Both the position numbers and the translations under genes were made by a program. Below are positions 14,677-21,656 of a stretch of DNA of 28,691 bases, in pieces. The stretch is from CAZHOS01 sp964534605. GTDB taxonomy: Bacteria > Patescibacteriota > Saccharimonadia > Saccharimonadales > VXPC01. The notes under the pieces were generated by a model. The model was not told the origin of the DNA. It did no database searches and saw only the letters and a list, made by a program, of their open reading frames with translations. The DNA lies in the NCBI GenBank assembly GCA_964534605.1, contig CAZHOS010000011.1, forward strand, positions 1 through 28,691, written 5' to 3'. Every line of letters starts with the position of its first letter. The stretch's first letter is position 1.

Positions 14677-15555
14677 ATGAATGATTCAACTAAACCTCAG
14701 GGAACCCCCCAACCATATAATCCTGGCCCACCTCAGGCTCCGGCCGCCCCCGCCAATCCGGCCACACCTAGTATTTCTCAGACTCCAGCTCCAGCTGCAC
14801 CTGCACCGAACACACTTGAGCCGGCAATTCCGCAGGCTCCTACTGCTCCCGCCCCTATTACACCCACACCCCCGCAAAGCCTGACTGCTCAGACTCCACA
14901 AGCACCCAATACTACCCTCCCGGCAGCCACTACAGCCCCGCCCCCTAAAGGCGCTGGGAGTAAAAAGAAAATCATCGCTATTTTGGCAATTACCACATGT
15001 GCAGCACTGGCAGCCGTAGCCGCCTATTTGTTCTTAGTACCTAGTGGTCCAGGTCTCAGCTCTACAACCAGCAACGATGCTACAGTCTATTACCCAGAAG
15101 GTTGGTCAACAGACGATGAGTCAGAAGAAGATGGTGTTTACCGTCTCGTTATATCATCACCCAGTAGTATTGACGGCGCCGACGACAGAGACGGCGCAAT
15201 CTCCATAGCAGACAAAGACTCAGACCTTGTGGTCTTTGAATCTCTAGAGGATCTCCAAGATAGTTTTGAGCAATTCTCGGAATTTTCTGACTCACTGAGG
15301 GATACAGTCAATCCGGAATCTGCAGTAGTTGAGCGACAAGTTCGATCAGAAATTACAACTATAGACGGCAAGGAAGCATTCGTGTCTATAACAGAGATAG
15401 ACAACCGAGATGGCGATGCAGACAAAGATCAGCGGCTAGAATCATACTCTGTAGACCTAGGCGATGACTGGCTATCGATACTATTTGAGTACCATCAAGA
15501 TGAGGCCGAAGAATTTGACGAGCTTGCAGAAGCAATCATAAAAAAATACGACTAA
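14677..15555 (+). CDS. Single-pass membrane protein with long Pro/Ala-rich N-terminus and acidic outer domain
   Basis: 292 residues. Residues 1-92 are almost entirely Pro, Ala, Thr, Gln and Asn and resemble the C-terminal tail of the divergent protease. KGAGSKKK precedes a membrane helix at about 98-120, so the Pro-rich arm is cytoplasmic. The outer domain begins with TVYYPEGWS, the same Y-P-x-x-W entry seen in the 225-residue protein at 8418, and is strikingly acidic (DDESEED, DGADDRDG, NRDGDADKDQ). This suggests a PsbP-like envelope domain, possibly binding cations. The ATG has AAGGAC 9 nt upstream. It shares a 150-bp divergent control region with the protease; a substrate or partner relation is inference. 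Confidence 0.85.
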   Translation: MNDSTKPQGTPQPYNPGPPQAPAAPANPATPSISQTPAPAAPAPNTLEPAIPQAPTAPAPITPTPPQSLTAQTPQAPNTTLPAATTAPPPKGAGSKKKIIAILAITTCAALAAVAAYLFLVPSGPGLSSTTSNDATVYYPEGWSTDDESEEDGVYRLVISSPSSIDGADDRDGAISIADKDSDLVVFESLEDLQDSFEQFSEFSDSLRDTVNPESAVVERQVRSEITTIDGKEAFVSITEIDNRDGDADKDQRLESYSVDLGDDWLSILFEYHQDEAEEFDELAEAIIKKYD

Positions 15556-15570
15556 GCCTACAGTAAGACG

Positions 15571-15576
15571 TATACT
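15571..15576 (+). promoter_or_regulatory. -10 box of the TRM11-like/rpmA operon (leaderless)
   Basis: TATACT ends 6 nt before the ATG at 15583, so transcription should begin at the start codon. No clear -35 box is seen at 16-18 bp. Confidence 0.55.
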
Positions 15577-15582
15577 GCTAGG

Positions 15583-16773
15583 ATGAATCCTCAATATCTA
15601 GTTCATCTTGGTAGACAACCAGCTATATCTTTGGCAGAGATAGAGTCTGTTTATGGGGCTAGAATTATCCTTGAGGTACACGAGAATTTTGCCCTACTAG
15701 GTAAAGAAATCAACATCTCTCGCCTGGGCGGCAGCCAGAAGCTCACCAAAGTTGTCGCTGAGTCAGATGCTCATGAGTGGCCTACCCTAGCAAAAGCTAC
15801 CAAGCAGTACGTGCAAGAGCTCAGCAAAGAGCTAGAAGATGGCAAACTTACCCTCGGCCTTAGCTTGCACGGCATACAGGCCAACCGCAGGTCTATATCT
15901 GCATGCCTGATGGACATAAAGTCTAGCTTGAAGGCCCAAGGACGCAGCATGAGGGCTGTAGAAGGCAAAGGAATCGCTCTTTCTGGGGCGCAGGTGCTGC
16001 ATAACAAACTCTTTAAACCAAAGAAGATAGAGCTTTCGCTTGTGCGATTTGGTGGCAGAACTCTTTTAACGCGCACTCTGGCCGTCCAAGATATAGAGGC
16101 CTACAGCCGGCGGGACCAAGGCCGCCCAGCACGTGATGCGCGCGTAGGCATGCTGCCGCCTAAACTTGCCCAGATACTCATCAACCTATCTGTCGGTACA
16201 TACTCACCTACTACCGCACACCCCAAACCAACCGTTCTTGACCCCTTCTGCGGCACAGGTGTGCTGCTGCAAGAAGGTCTTTTGCTTGACTACAACGTTT
16301 ACGGAACAGATTTAGAGCCAAGGATGGTAGAGTACTCCCAAAAGAACATCAACTGGCTCTGGGATACACACAAGCTCAAAGATGTCGACTGGCACGTAGA
16401 GGTCGGAGACGCCACCAGTCACCACTGGGGCGAAACCTTTACGCATATAGCTGCAGAAACCTACCTTGGTCAGCCTCTCAGCACCTTGGCCTCACCTGAT
16501 GATCTGCGTCGCATCGTCCCCTCAGTAGACAAGCTACACAGAGATTTTCTGATCAATATGGCCGGGTACCTAGACTCATCACAGACGCTTGCCCTGGGTG
16601 TGCCAGCCTGGGCTAAGAAAGATGGAAGCTTTACCCATCTTCCCCTTCTTGACTCCATCGGTGAATTAGGATACAATTTTGTAGATTTTGAGCACGCTAG
16701 CCGTAAAGAGTTGATATACCATCGACCGGGCCAAGCAGTAGCCAGAGAAATATTAGTTTTAAAGAAGATGTAA
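15583..16773 (+). CDS. TRM11/UPF0020-like RNA methyltransferase with unusual motif IV
   Basis: 396 residues. The N-terminal part (about 1-170) is a THUMP-like/ferredoxin region. The block DQGRPARDARVGMLPPKLAQILINL (178-202) is characteristic of TRM11-type tRNA guanine-N2 methyltransferases. Motif I is VLDPFCGTGVLLQEG (218-232) and the SAM-binding acidic residue is in YGTDLEP. The catalytic motif IV, normally N/DPPY, reads AAETYLGQPLS (about 290-300). Either this is a divergent subfamily or the enzyme uses a different chemistry. The start follows a -10 box by 6 nt without a ribosome site. rpmA follows 12 nt downstream, suggesting a role in ribosome or tRNA maturation. Confidence 0.85.
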   Translation: MNPQYLVHLGRQPAISLAEIESVYGARIILEVHENFALLGKEINISRLGGSQKLTKVVAESDAHEWPTLAKATKQYVQELSKELEDGKLTLGLSLHGIQANRRSISACLMDIKSSLKAQGRSMRAVEGKGIALSGAQVLHNKLFKPKKIELSLVRFGGRTLLTRTLAVQDIEAYSRRDQGRPARDARVGMLPPKLAQILINLSVGTYSPTTAHPKPTVLDPFCGTGVLLQEGLLLDYNVYGTDLEPRMVEYSQKNINWLWDTHKLKDVDWHVEVGDATSHHWGETFTHIAAETYLGQPLSTLASPDDLRRIVPSVDKLHRDFLINMAGYLDSSQTLALGVPAWAKKDGSFTHLPLLDSIGELGYNFVDFEHASRKELIYHRPGQAVAREILVLKKM

Positions 16774-16785
16774 AAGGAATAACGC

Positions 16786-17058
16786 ATGTCAAAGGTTAAA
16801 GGTGCAGGAAGTACTAAAAACAACCGCAAGTCCGCAGGTAAGCGACTTGGCGTGAAGCGTTTTGGCGGCCAGACTGTCCGTAAGGGCGAAGTCATTGTTC
16901 GCCAAGTAGGCATGAACAAGCGCGCAGGTGCTGGTACCTACATGAGCAAAAACTTTACTATCCACGCCGAAAAAGACGGCAAAGTAGAGTTTGCTAGCCG
17001 CCGCGTCCGTAAGTTTACCGGCCGCTCAATGCCCCGCACCGAAGTCCGTGTCGTCTAA
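16786..17058 (+). CDS. rpmA: Large ribosomal subunit protein bL27
   Basis: 90 residues. GSTKNNRKSAGKRLGVKRFG and the following GGQTVRKGEVIVRQVG are classic bL27, whose N-terminal arm reaches the peptidyl-transferase centre. There is no extended cleavable N-terminus of the Firmicutes type. After the DGKVEFA segment there is a basic C-terminal extension of about 20 residues (RRVRKFTGRSMPRTEVRVV). The ribosome site is AAAGGA at good spacing. The usual partner rplU (bL21) is not adjacent; the gene instead follows the TRM11-like methyltransferase. Confidence 0.96.
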   Translation: MSKVKGAGSTKNNRKSAGKRLGVKRFGGQTVRKGEVIVRQVGMNKRAGAGTYMSKNFTIHAEKDGKVEFASRRVRKFTGRSMPRTEVRVV

Positions 17059-17139
17059 TCTTACTCTTCTTAAAAAAGTTGCCCTAGCGAACTACTTAAA
17101 CTATAGAATCAACCTCAACCAACACTGAGTCGAGTAAAT

Positions 17140-17775
17140 CTATCTATTTGAAGCTTTTTTTAGATCTACCCAATACTCTCGAACAATATCTGGTCGTGCC
17201 AGGTCCATCATTCTTCTATCTACTGCCTTGGCCTGCGAGTTTGTGGAGTTCAAATATTCTATAAGCTTCTGCCTTAACTCGCGAGCTAATTCAGGCTCAT
17301 CATTCTCTAAATACGCGAGCATTCTATTAGCTGAAGAGGACAGATTTATCTCTGCCACATCTTGTTCACCAGGCTCTTGCCCAGGAACAGCAGCTTCATG
17401 TGGGCTACGTCCAAGTGATTCATCTTGACCAGGCTGACCCACCGGTACAGTGACGCCTTCTTGCTCTAAAGGAAGACCTGGCTCATCGTCTACAAGAGAT
17501 CTATGCTCGTTCGGAGGACCCTGATTAATAAAGCCTCCAGTTTCACCTATCTTCGTTGGTCTTGTAGGTGGGGTCCATGGTCTGCTTGATACTTGTCCAC
17601 CTTCTTCAGGAACATCCTCTTGTTGTTGCGTTGTCGGTTTTTGGTTCTCCACTCTAGCACCCCGAAAAGCAGCAGCACCCACACTCCTAGGAGAGCTGCC
17701 TCTACTCAGAACTTCATTTAAACGAATGGAGTTCTCAGCTTTCGCGGCTGCCTTATTTCCCCAGCGCTCGCTCAT
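17140..17775 (-). CDS. Hypothetical protein, disordered N-terminus and helical C-terminus
   Basis: 211 residues with no signal peptide or membrane helix. Residues 1-135 are Gly/Pro/Gln/Glu-rich and probably disordered (with VPVGQPGQDES and VPGQEPGEQD). Residues 140-211 look helical (SANRMLAYLENDEPELARELRQ, then PDIVREYWVDLKKAS). The ATG is one base after the stop of the upstream gene, so the two are an operon. No family was recognised. Confidence 0.7.
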   Translation of the reverse strand: MSERWGNKAAAKAENSIRLNEVLSRGSSPRSVGAAAFRGARVENQKPTTQQQEDVPEEGGQVSSRPWTPPTRPTKIGETGGFINQGPPNEHRSLVDDEPGLPLEQEGVTVPVGQPGQDESLGRSPHEAAVPGQEPGEQDVAEINLSSSANRMLAYLENDEPELARELRQKLIEYLNSTNSQAKAVDRRMMDLARPDIVREYWVDLKKASNR

Positions 17776-17776
17776 G

Positions 17777-18040
17777 CTAGCTCACCCTCGATGACACAGC
17801 TTGATCTGTGTCCCTTAAATCTATAATTTCCTCAGTAACGACTCTTGCAGTGATGCCTGACTCTGTATGGCCAGGCGCAAACTTAACTAGGCCTTCAGTA
17901 GCTGTATTGGAAGCGCTCTCGACAATGCGTATGCCTACCTGCCTTCCAGCGCCCCATCTGCCACCAGATCTCCTATCATCTATTTGGTGATAGGTATTAC
18001 TCGTATCTGCTGCGGGTAGTTTTAATGCTTCGTTGTTCAT
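17777..18040 (-). CDS. Hypothetical protein, first gene of a two-gene unit
   Basis: 87 residues from ATG 18040. Upstream in-frame ATGs at 18073 and 18079 lie at or before the predicted transcription start, so they are rejected. There is no Shine-Dalgarno sequence, but the leader just before the ATG is almost pure A (AAAACAAAAAAAT), which suits initiation on an unstructured leader. The protein is polar, with a Gly/Arg-rich stretch (DRRSGGRWGAGRQVGIRIVE) and a C-terminal segment ending TEEIIDLRDTD. No domain was recognised. The unknown 211-residue gene follows. Confidence 0.6.
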   Translation of the reverse strand: MNNEALKLPAADTSNTYHQIDDRRSGGRWGAGRQVGIRIVESASNTATEGLVKFAPGHTESGITARVVTEEIIDLRDTDQAVSSRVS

Positions 18041-18069
18041 ATTTTTTTGTTTTTGATTTAGATATGAAT

Positions 18070-18098
18070 ACATTAGCATAGATATGCATATTTGTAAA
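18070..18098 (-). promoter_or_regulatory. Promoter of the 87/211-residue two-gene unit
   Basis: -35 TTTACA (18093-18098), 17-bp spacer and -10 TAATGT (18070-18075) preceded by TGC (extended -10) on the minus strand. The predicted start near 18063 gives a leader of about 22 nt. Confidence 0.6.
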
Positions 18099-18118
18099 GC
18101 TTATGGCTATACTTCCAA

Positions 18119-18140
18119 TATTTGATCCTAATATCAAATA
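18119..18140. repeat. Inverted repeat upstream of the 87-residue gene promoter
   Basis: TATTTGAT and ATCAAATA (18119-18126 and 18133-18140) form a perfect 8-bp inverted repeat with a 6-nt loop, about 20 bp upstream of the -35 box. It is a possible regulator site; its A/T richness makes chance plausible. Confidence 0.35.
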
Positions 18141-18202
18141 GATAGATCAATATAGTTATAGTGCCCTCTCTTCTTACACTTCTCTATTAAAACCATCAAA
18201 GC

Positions 18203-18358
18203 ATGGCATTTAGGCTTGGCTTTGAGTCAGAATGGAATATTAGTGAGGACAAAGAAAGGTTGCTGTGCATAAGATACCATCCCCTAAAGCATCACGGAAA
18301 CGCAGTCGAAGCGAGGCATTTAACTGCAGACACGGAGATCTTTTGGAATTTCTCGTAA
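18203..18358 (+). CDS. Possible small protein (51 residues) in the 405-bp gap, unproven
   Basis: This ORF runs from ATG to TAA in the stretch 18080-18484, which otherwise holds only a promoter and hairpins. The product begins MAFRLGFESEWNISEDKERL and ends HLTADTEIFWNFS. Its composition is protein-like, but no family is recognised. There is no Shine-Dalgarno sequence, and a TATAGT at 18157-18162 is the only promoter candidate. After its stop the same frame stays open into the region antisense to the receiver gene, so it could also be a decayed fragment. Confidence 0.3.
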   Translation: MAFRLGFESEWNISEDKERLLCIRYHPLKHHGNAVEARHLTADTEIFWNFS

Positions 18359-18435
18359 GGACAGCTTAGAGTGGCTGTGCAAATGGCACTGCCCTCCAAG
18401 TTACAGCAACGAAAATATCCAAAAGAGCCCGTGAA

Positions 18436-18473
18436 GAAAGCAAAAGAGCGGCTTTTGCCGACTCTTTGCTTTC
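18436..18473 (-). terminator. Strong hairpin terminator after the CheY-like gene, possibly bidirectional
   Basis: Two 17-nt arms (18436-18452 and 18457-18473) around a 4-nt loop pair over 16 bp with one bulge on each side. The arms end in A-rich and T-rich tracts, giving TTTTGCTTTC on the minus strand. It begins 12 nt after the receiver stop codon and would also stop plus-strand transcripts. Confidence 0.7.
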
Positions 18474-18484
18474 TGGTCTGCGAA

Positions 18485-18889
18485 TTAAATGGAGAGGTGG
18501 TGCCGAATCTTTTCGACTATATCTGCAATAACAACCTGCGACTTAACCAGATACTCATCAACACCGAGCTTCTCTGCTCGCTCTCGGTCAGACTCTTGGC
18601 TAAGGGCTGTCAGCATTATAACTCGGACATTGGCTACTTCTGGTGTGTTACGAATGATGTCTAGCACATCGAAGCCGCTAACTTTTGGCATCATTGCATC
18701 TAGCAATATTAGGTCTGGCTTAAACTCCAGAGCTGCTGCGAGTGCTTCTTCGCCGTTGCTAACGCGGTGGCATTCGAAGTTCTCGGCCTGGAGTCGTGTA
18801 AGGTAAACGCTGGCTAGTCCGTTGTCGTCCTCGACGAGTAGGATCTTTTTGCGAGCGGGTTGATTGAGGTTTTGTGTGTTGTCTTCCAT
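18485..18889 (-). CDS. Stand-alone CheY-like response regulator, intact receiver
   Basis: 134 residues: a 13-residue polar N-terminus, then one receiver domain. All key residues are present: acidic pair Asp21-Asp22 in LLVEDD, phospho-acceptor Asp64 in LILLDAMMP, Thr94 in IMLTA and Lys116 in YLVKS. No output domain is attached, so it signals by protein contact or receives phosphate from a kinase outside this window. The ATG follows an extended -10 box by 7 nt with no ribosome site, predicting a leaderless mRNA. It lies just downstream of pyrG, whose 3' end contains the upstream part of its promoter. Confidence 0.93.
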   Translation of the reverse strand: MEDNTQNLNQPARKKILLVEDDNGLASVYLTRLQAENFECHRVSNGEEALAAALEFKPDLILLDAMMPKVSGFDVLDIIRNTPEVANVRVIMLTALSQESDRERAEKLGVDEYLVKSQVVIADIVEKIRHHLSI

Positions 18890-18896
18890 ATAAGTA

Positions 18897-18905
18897 ATTC
18901 TAACA
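18897..18905 (-). promoter_or_regulatory. Extended -10 promoter of the CheY-like gene (leaderless)
   Basis: TGTTAGAAT on the minus strand; the hexamer 18897-18902 is 7 nt before the ATG at 18889. It sits between the pyrG stop and the receiver start. Confidence 0.6.
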
Positions 18906-18908
18906 CAC

Positions 18909-20549
18909 TTACTTGTTCTTGTTGTGCTTCTTGGCGGCTTTTATAAAACCGTCAAATATTGGGTGTGGTCTGTAGGGCCTAGAGCCGAACTCTGGGTGGA
19001 ACTGCACCCCGATATAGAATGGGTGGTCATTGGGCGCAAGCTCAATGATCTCGACCAGACCGTTGTCTGGGCAAGTGCCACTAAGCACAAGACCAGACGC
19101 CTCTAATCTGTCCCTATAGTCTGGGTTAAACTCGTAACGATGTCTGTGCCTTTCTTGTACCTGCCGAGCCTGGTAATGGGTGCTAGCCAGACTACCCTTC
19201 TGCAGGTCGCATGTGTAGCTACCGAGACGCATGGTGCCGCCGGTCATCTCTTTGCCCTGCTGCCCCTCCATAGTCGTAATAACAGGATGCTGCGATTTAG
19301 CATCAAACTCTGTCGAATGCGCCCCAGAGCAGCCATGATCCCGCGCAAACGCAATGGTCGCAACTTGCATGCCGAGACAAATACCAAAGTACGGAGTCTT
19401 GTGCTGGCGAGCATGCTGGGCGGCGATAATCATGCCCTCCACCCCACGCTGGCCAAAGCCGCCAGGCACCAAAATACCGTCGTATTTCATAAGCTCTAGC
19501 GATGCTTCCGAGGCGCTCATAGACTCCAGATCCTCGGCGTTTACCCAGCTAATCTGCAGGTTGACCTTATTGGCCCAAGCAGCGGCCTTTAGCCCTTCTG
19601 TAACAGACATATACGTATCCAGATTGTCCAGATACTTGGCTATCATAGCCACATGTACGTTGGCTGCATATTCTTTGGTGGCCGAGGTAACTGTCTTGCG
19701 CCAGATGGACATATCTGGCTGTTTTTTAGTACCGATACGATTCGCAATAGTCCTAGTAATACCCTGCTTCTCAAGAGTCAGAGGCACCTCGTAAACTGTG
19801 CGAGCATTCTGCAGGATGGCTATATTATCCTCGGGTATGTCTGTAAATACAGACAGTTTGAACTTGGTGTTAGACTCTATGTCCCGCTCGCAGCGGGCTG
19901 CCAATATATGCGGAGTAATGCCGATGCTGCGTAGGGTTTTGGCAGCGTTTTGGGCAGGCTTGGTCTTGATCTCGCCACTTACCTCTAGATAGGGCAGATA
20001 GACAACATGTACGTAGGTCACATTATCTTTGCCGACGGACAGCGCTAGCCGGCGAGCCGCCTCGACAAATGCCAACCCCTCGTAATCACCAACAGTTCCG
20101 CCAAGCTCTATAATGTGGACGTCAAAGCCTTTGGCCGCATCCATCATCTTTTGCCCAATAGCATCTGTAACGTGGGGTATGACCTGCACATCGTGCCCCT
20201 TAAAGCCACCCGAGCGCTCTTTCTCGATAATCTCTTTTAGTACCCTGCCCTGCATGACCGAGCTGGACTGGTCGAGCTTACGGTCCAAGAACCTCTCGTA
20301 GTGGCCCAGGTCCAGATCTGTCTCGGCCCCGTCAATCGTCACGAAGACCTCACCGTGCTTGCCTGGCTTTAGTGTGCCTGCGTCGACATTAAGGTACATA
20401 TCGAACTTTTGGATGTTGACGCTAAGCCCTCGGGCACTCATACAGGCACCAATACTCGCTGCGGTTATGCCCTTGCCGTTGCCAGACAGAACTCCGCCTG
20501 TAACTACTACAAAATGAGGAGTCTTATTCTCCTTTAATCTACGTGCCAT
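18909..20549 (-). CDS. pyrG: CTP synthase
   Basis: 546 residues. It makes CTP from UTP, ATP and glutamine. The synthetase domain begins FVVVTGGVLSGNGKGITAASIG (P-loop) and contains KFDMYLNVDAGTLKPGKHGEVFV. The C-terminal glutaminase domain has GGFGQRG, the nucleophile Cys in YFGICLGMQ and the His-Glu pair in QFHPEF. Two adjacent ATGs occur at 20552 and 20549; GAGGG (20558-20562) is 8 nt from the second, which is chosen. An ATG at 20573 is in frame but lies upstream of the ribosome site. A TGGTATTAT extended -10 gives a leader of about 34 nt. Confidence 0.97.
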   Translation of the reverse strand: MARRLKENKTPHFVVVTGGVLSGNGKGITAASIGACMSARGLSVNIQKFDMYLNVDAGTLKPGKHGEVFVTIDGAETDLDLGHYERFLDRKLDQSSSVMQGRVLKEIIEKERSGGFKGHDVQVIPHVTDAIGQKMMDAAKGFDVHIIELGGTVGDYEGLAFVEAARRLALSVGKDNVTYVHVVYLPYLEVSGEIKTKPAQNAAKTLRSIGITPHILAARCERDIESNTKFKLSVFTDIPEDNIAILQNARTVYEVPLTLEKQGITRTIANRIGTKKQPDMSIWRKTVTSATKEYAANVHVAMIAKYLDNLDTYMSVTEGLKAAAWANKVNLQISWVNAEDLESMSASEASLELMKYDGILVPGGFGQRGVEGMIIAAQHARQHKTPYFGICLGMQVATIAFARDHGCSGAHSTEFDAKSQHPVITTMEGQQGKEMTGGTMRLGSYTCDLQKGSLASTHYQARQVQERHRHRYEFNPDYRDRLEASGLVLSGTCPDNGLVEIIELAPNDHPFYIGVQFHPEFGSRPYRPHPIFDGFIKAAKKHNKNK

Positions 20550-20589
20550 CATTACTACCCTCAACAAGAACATGCGTTCTGTTGCCTGA

Positions 20590-20598
20590 ATAATACCA
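20590..20598 (-). promoter_or_regulatory. Extended -10 promoter of pyrG
   Basis: TGGTATTAT on the minus strand (hexamer 20590-20595), with the predicted start near 20583. Confidence 0.5.
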
Positions 20599-20632
20599 GC
20601 TAAATCTTTATTATGACGAAGTAATAATCACA

Positions 20633-20668
20633 GCGTGAGTCTACGCTTGTGTTTTTAATTGCTCACGC
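20633..20668. repeat. Inverted repeat GCGTGAG-N22-CTCACGC upstream of the 237-residue gene
   Basis: A 7-bp perfect inverted repeat (20633-20639 and 20662-20668) brackets the -35 region of the gene at 20688 and ends 8 bp before its -10 box. It is a candidate operator in the pyrG/unknown divergent region. Confidence 0.4.
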
Positions 20669-20675
20669 AAGAAGA

Positions 20676-20681
20676 TAGAAT
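20676..20681 (+). promoter_or_regulatory. -10 box of the 237-residue gene (leaderless)
   Basis: TAGAAT ends 6 nt before the ATG at 20688. The intervening ACAAAA contains no ribosome site. The -35 region is only weakly matched (TTTTAA, 20653-20658). Confidence 0.5.
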
Positions 20682-20687
20682 ACAAAA

Positions 20688-21401
20688 ATGACGAGACCAA
20701 TGTTCATCTATGACACGGAAAGAAGACTACATATAGATGTTGGGCTAGTAGAGCCAGGAGTACTAGATGAAGCAATGAAAGATTTGGAGAATACAGGACC
20801 TACACTGGCTGGCACCACGCTAAGCCTTTCTGGCATCGATATGGTCCCGCTAGAAGAAGGGGGCTTTCCAATACAGGAAACAGCGGACAAACATCTATAT
20901 GCCCTTCAAGCGCTACTCAAAACATATGATAAAAGTACTGACAGGTGTCTGATACCTCATATAGGAAGGGATCGCCTTATAACTTGGATTGGAGTCTCTA
21001 TGCAAGAATACCTCAACTCTGACTCTCCGGTCATAGACCAAGCTTTAGAATCTACTCTGCAGGCAATGGTTGATATCCGCAGAGATCACTCAAAAGAGCA
21101 GTTGGCCGAAGAAATAGCTTTGGAGATGGAAATATCAGGCGAGCTGTCAGCAAAAGCATTTGGATATGAAGTATCGCTAGAGCACGAGCACGAAGACCTT
21201 ACGGAATGGAGATTCCCAAGCCTCAGAATACCTGGTGGCGCTGGCGTAACGACGCTGCAAGGCGAACTAGAAGGAATTAACCTCATCAATGATGGATGCC
21301 TCTATATCACTAAGTGGTACAACATAGACCACTACCATGAGAGTATTGTGCTAGCGCTGGACCTAGGCAGACTCGCCTACTTCGCCTCATGTAATTCTTA
21401 A
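20688..21401 (+). CDS. Hypothetical cytoplasmic protein, function unknown
   Basis: 237 residues, acidic and soluble, with no signal peptide or membrane helix. It opens with MFIYDTERRLHIDVGL. Helices dominate 100-165 (including EEIALEMEISGELSAKAFGYE), and a beta-rich end contains LRIPGGAGVTTLQGELEGIN and a His/Tyr cluster (KWYNIDHYHESIVLALD). No catalytic motif was recognised. The start codon is 6 nt after a -10 box, so the mRNA is probably leaderless. It is divergent from pyrG and convergent with ctpA. Confidence 0.75.
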   Translation: MTRPMFIYDTERRLHIDVGLVEPGVLDEAMKDLENTGPTLAGTTLSLSGIDMVPLEEGGFPIQETADKHLYALQALLKTYDKSTDRCLIPHIGRDRLITWIGVSMQEYLNSDSPVIDQALESTLQAMVDIRRDHSKEQLAEEIALEMEISGELSAKAFGYEVSLEHEHEDLTEWRFPSLRIPGGAGVTTLQGELEGINLINDGCLYITKWYNIDHYHESIVLALDLGRLAYFASCNS

Positions 21402-21503
21402 TCAAGCAGGTGCTCTTCTTGATCAATATCTCTAGGACTCCAACGCTCAACTGGAGATAAAATCGAATTTTCTTGATAAATGATTCTCTCACCGGCCCAG
21501 GGG

Positions 21504-21587
21504 TCGGTCAGACTTGAGTGCAGCTTGGAATTTTCGGTCAGCTACCACAGGAAGGCGTACATACGGTACGTTGACCGAGGATAGCTG
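21504..21587. repeat. Direct and inverted repeats between convergent genes
   Basis: TCGGTCAG occurs twice in direct orientation (21504-21511 and 21534-21541), and TGACCGA at 21572-21578 is inverted to both. CAGCTA (21539-21544) can pair with TAGCTG (21582-21587), crossing the first pairing. CGTAC/GTACG forms a small inner stem. It lies in the 255-bp gap between the 237-residue gene and ctpA. No gene is seen in the gap. Confidence 0.4.
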
Positions 21588-21627
21588 GGCTAAAATATCC
21601 AAGATGTGCCAAGACAAAACTAGGCCG

Positions 21628-21651
21628 GTCAAACAAGCTTTGCTTGTTGAC
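21628..21651 (-). terminator. Hairpin after ctpA, probable terminator
   Basis: GTCAAACAAGC and GCTTGTTGAC around a TTT loop pair over 10 bp with one bulge, 5 nt after the ctpA stop codon. On the minus strand the T-run (TTTT) comes only after 8 more bases, so efficiency is uncertain. Confidence 0.45.
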
Positions 21652-21656
21652 AAAGT

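Noticed and set aside
14681..14901. Frames on both strands within the Pro-rich arm of the 292-residue protein
   Set aside because: Low-complexity shadows of Pro/Ala codons; products are Leu/Pro/His or Arg/Cys/Gly repeats.
18080..18484. tRNA, tmRNA, RNase P RNA or SRP RNA in the gap
   Set aside because: No T-loop consensus, 3' CCA-type end, or conserved RNase P or SRP motifs were found by eye.
18371..18664. 97-codon plus-strand frame
   Set aside because: Most of it is antisense to the intact CheY-like gene and it runs through the terminator hairpin; kept only as a remark on the possible decayed frame.
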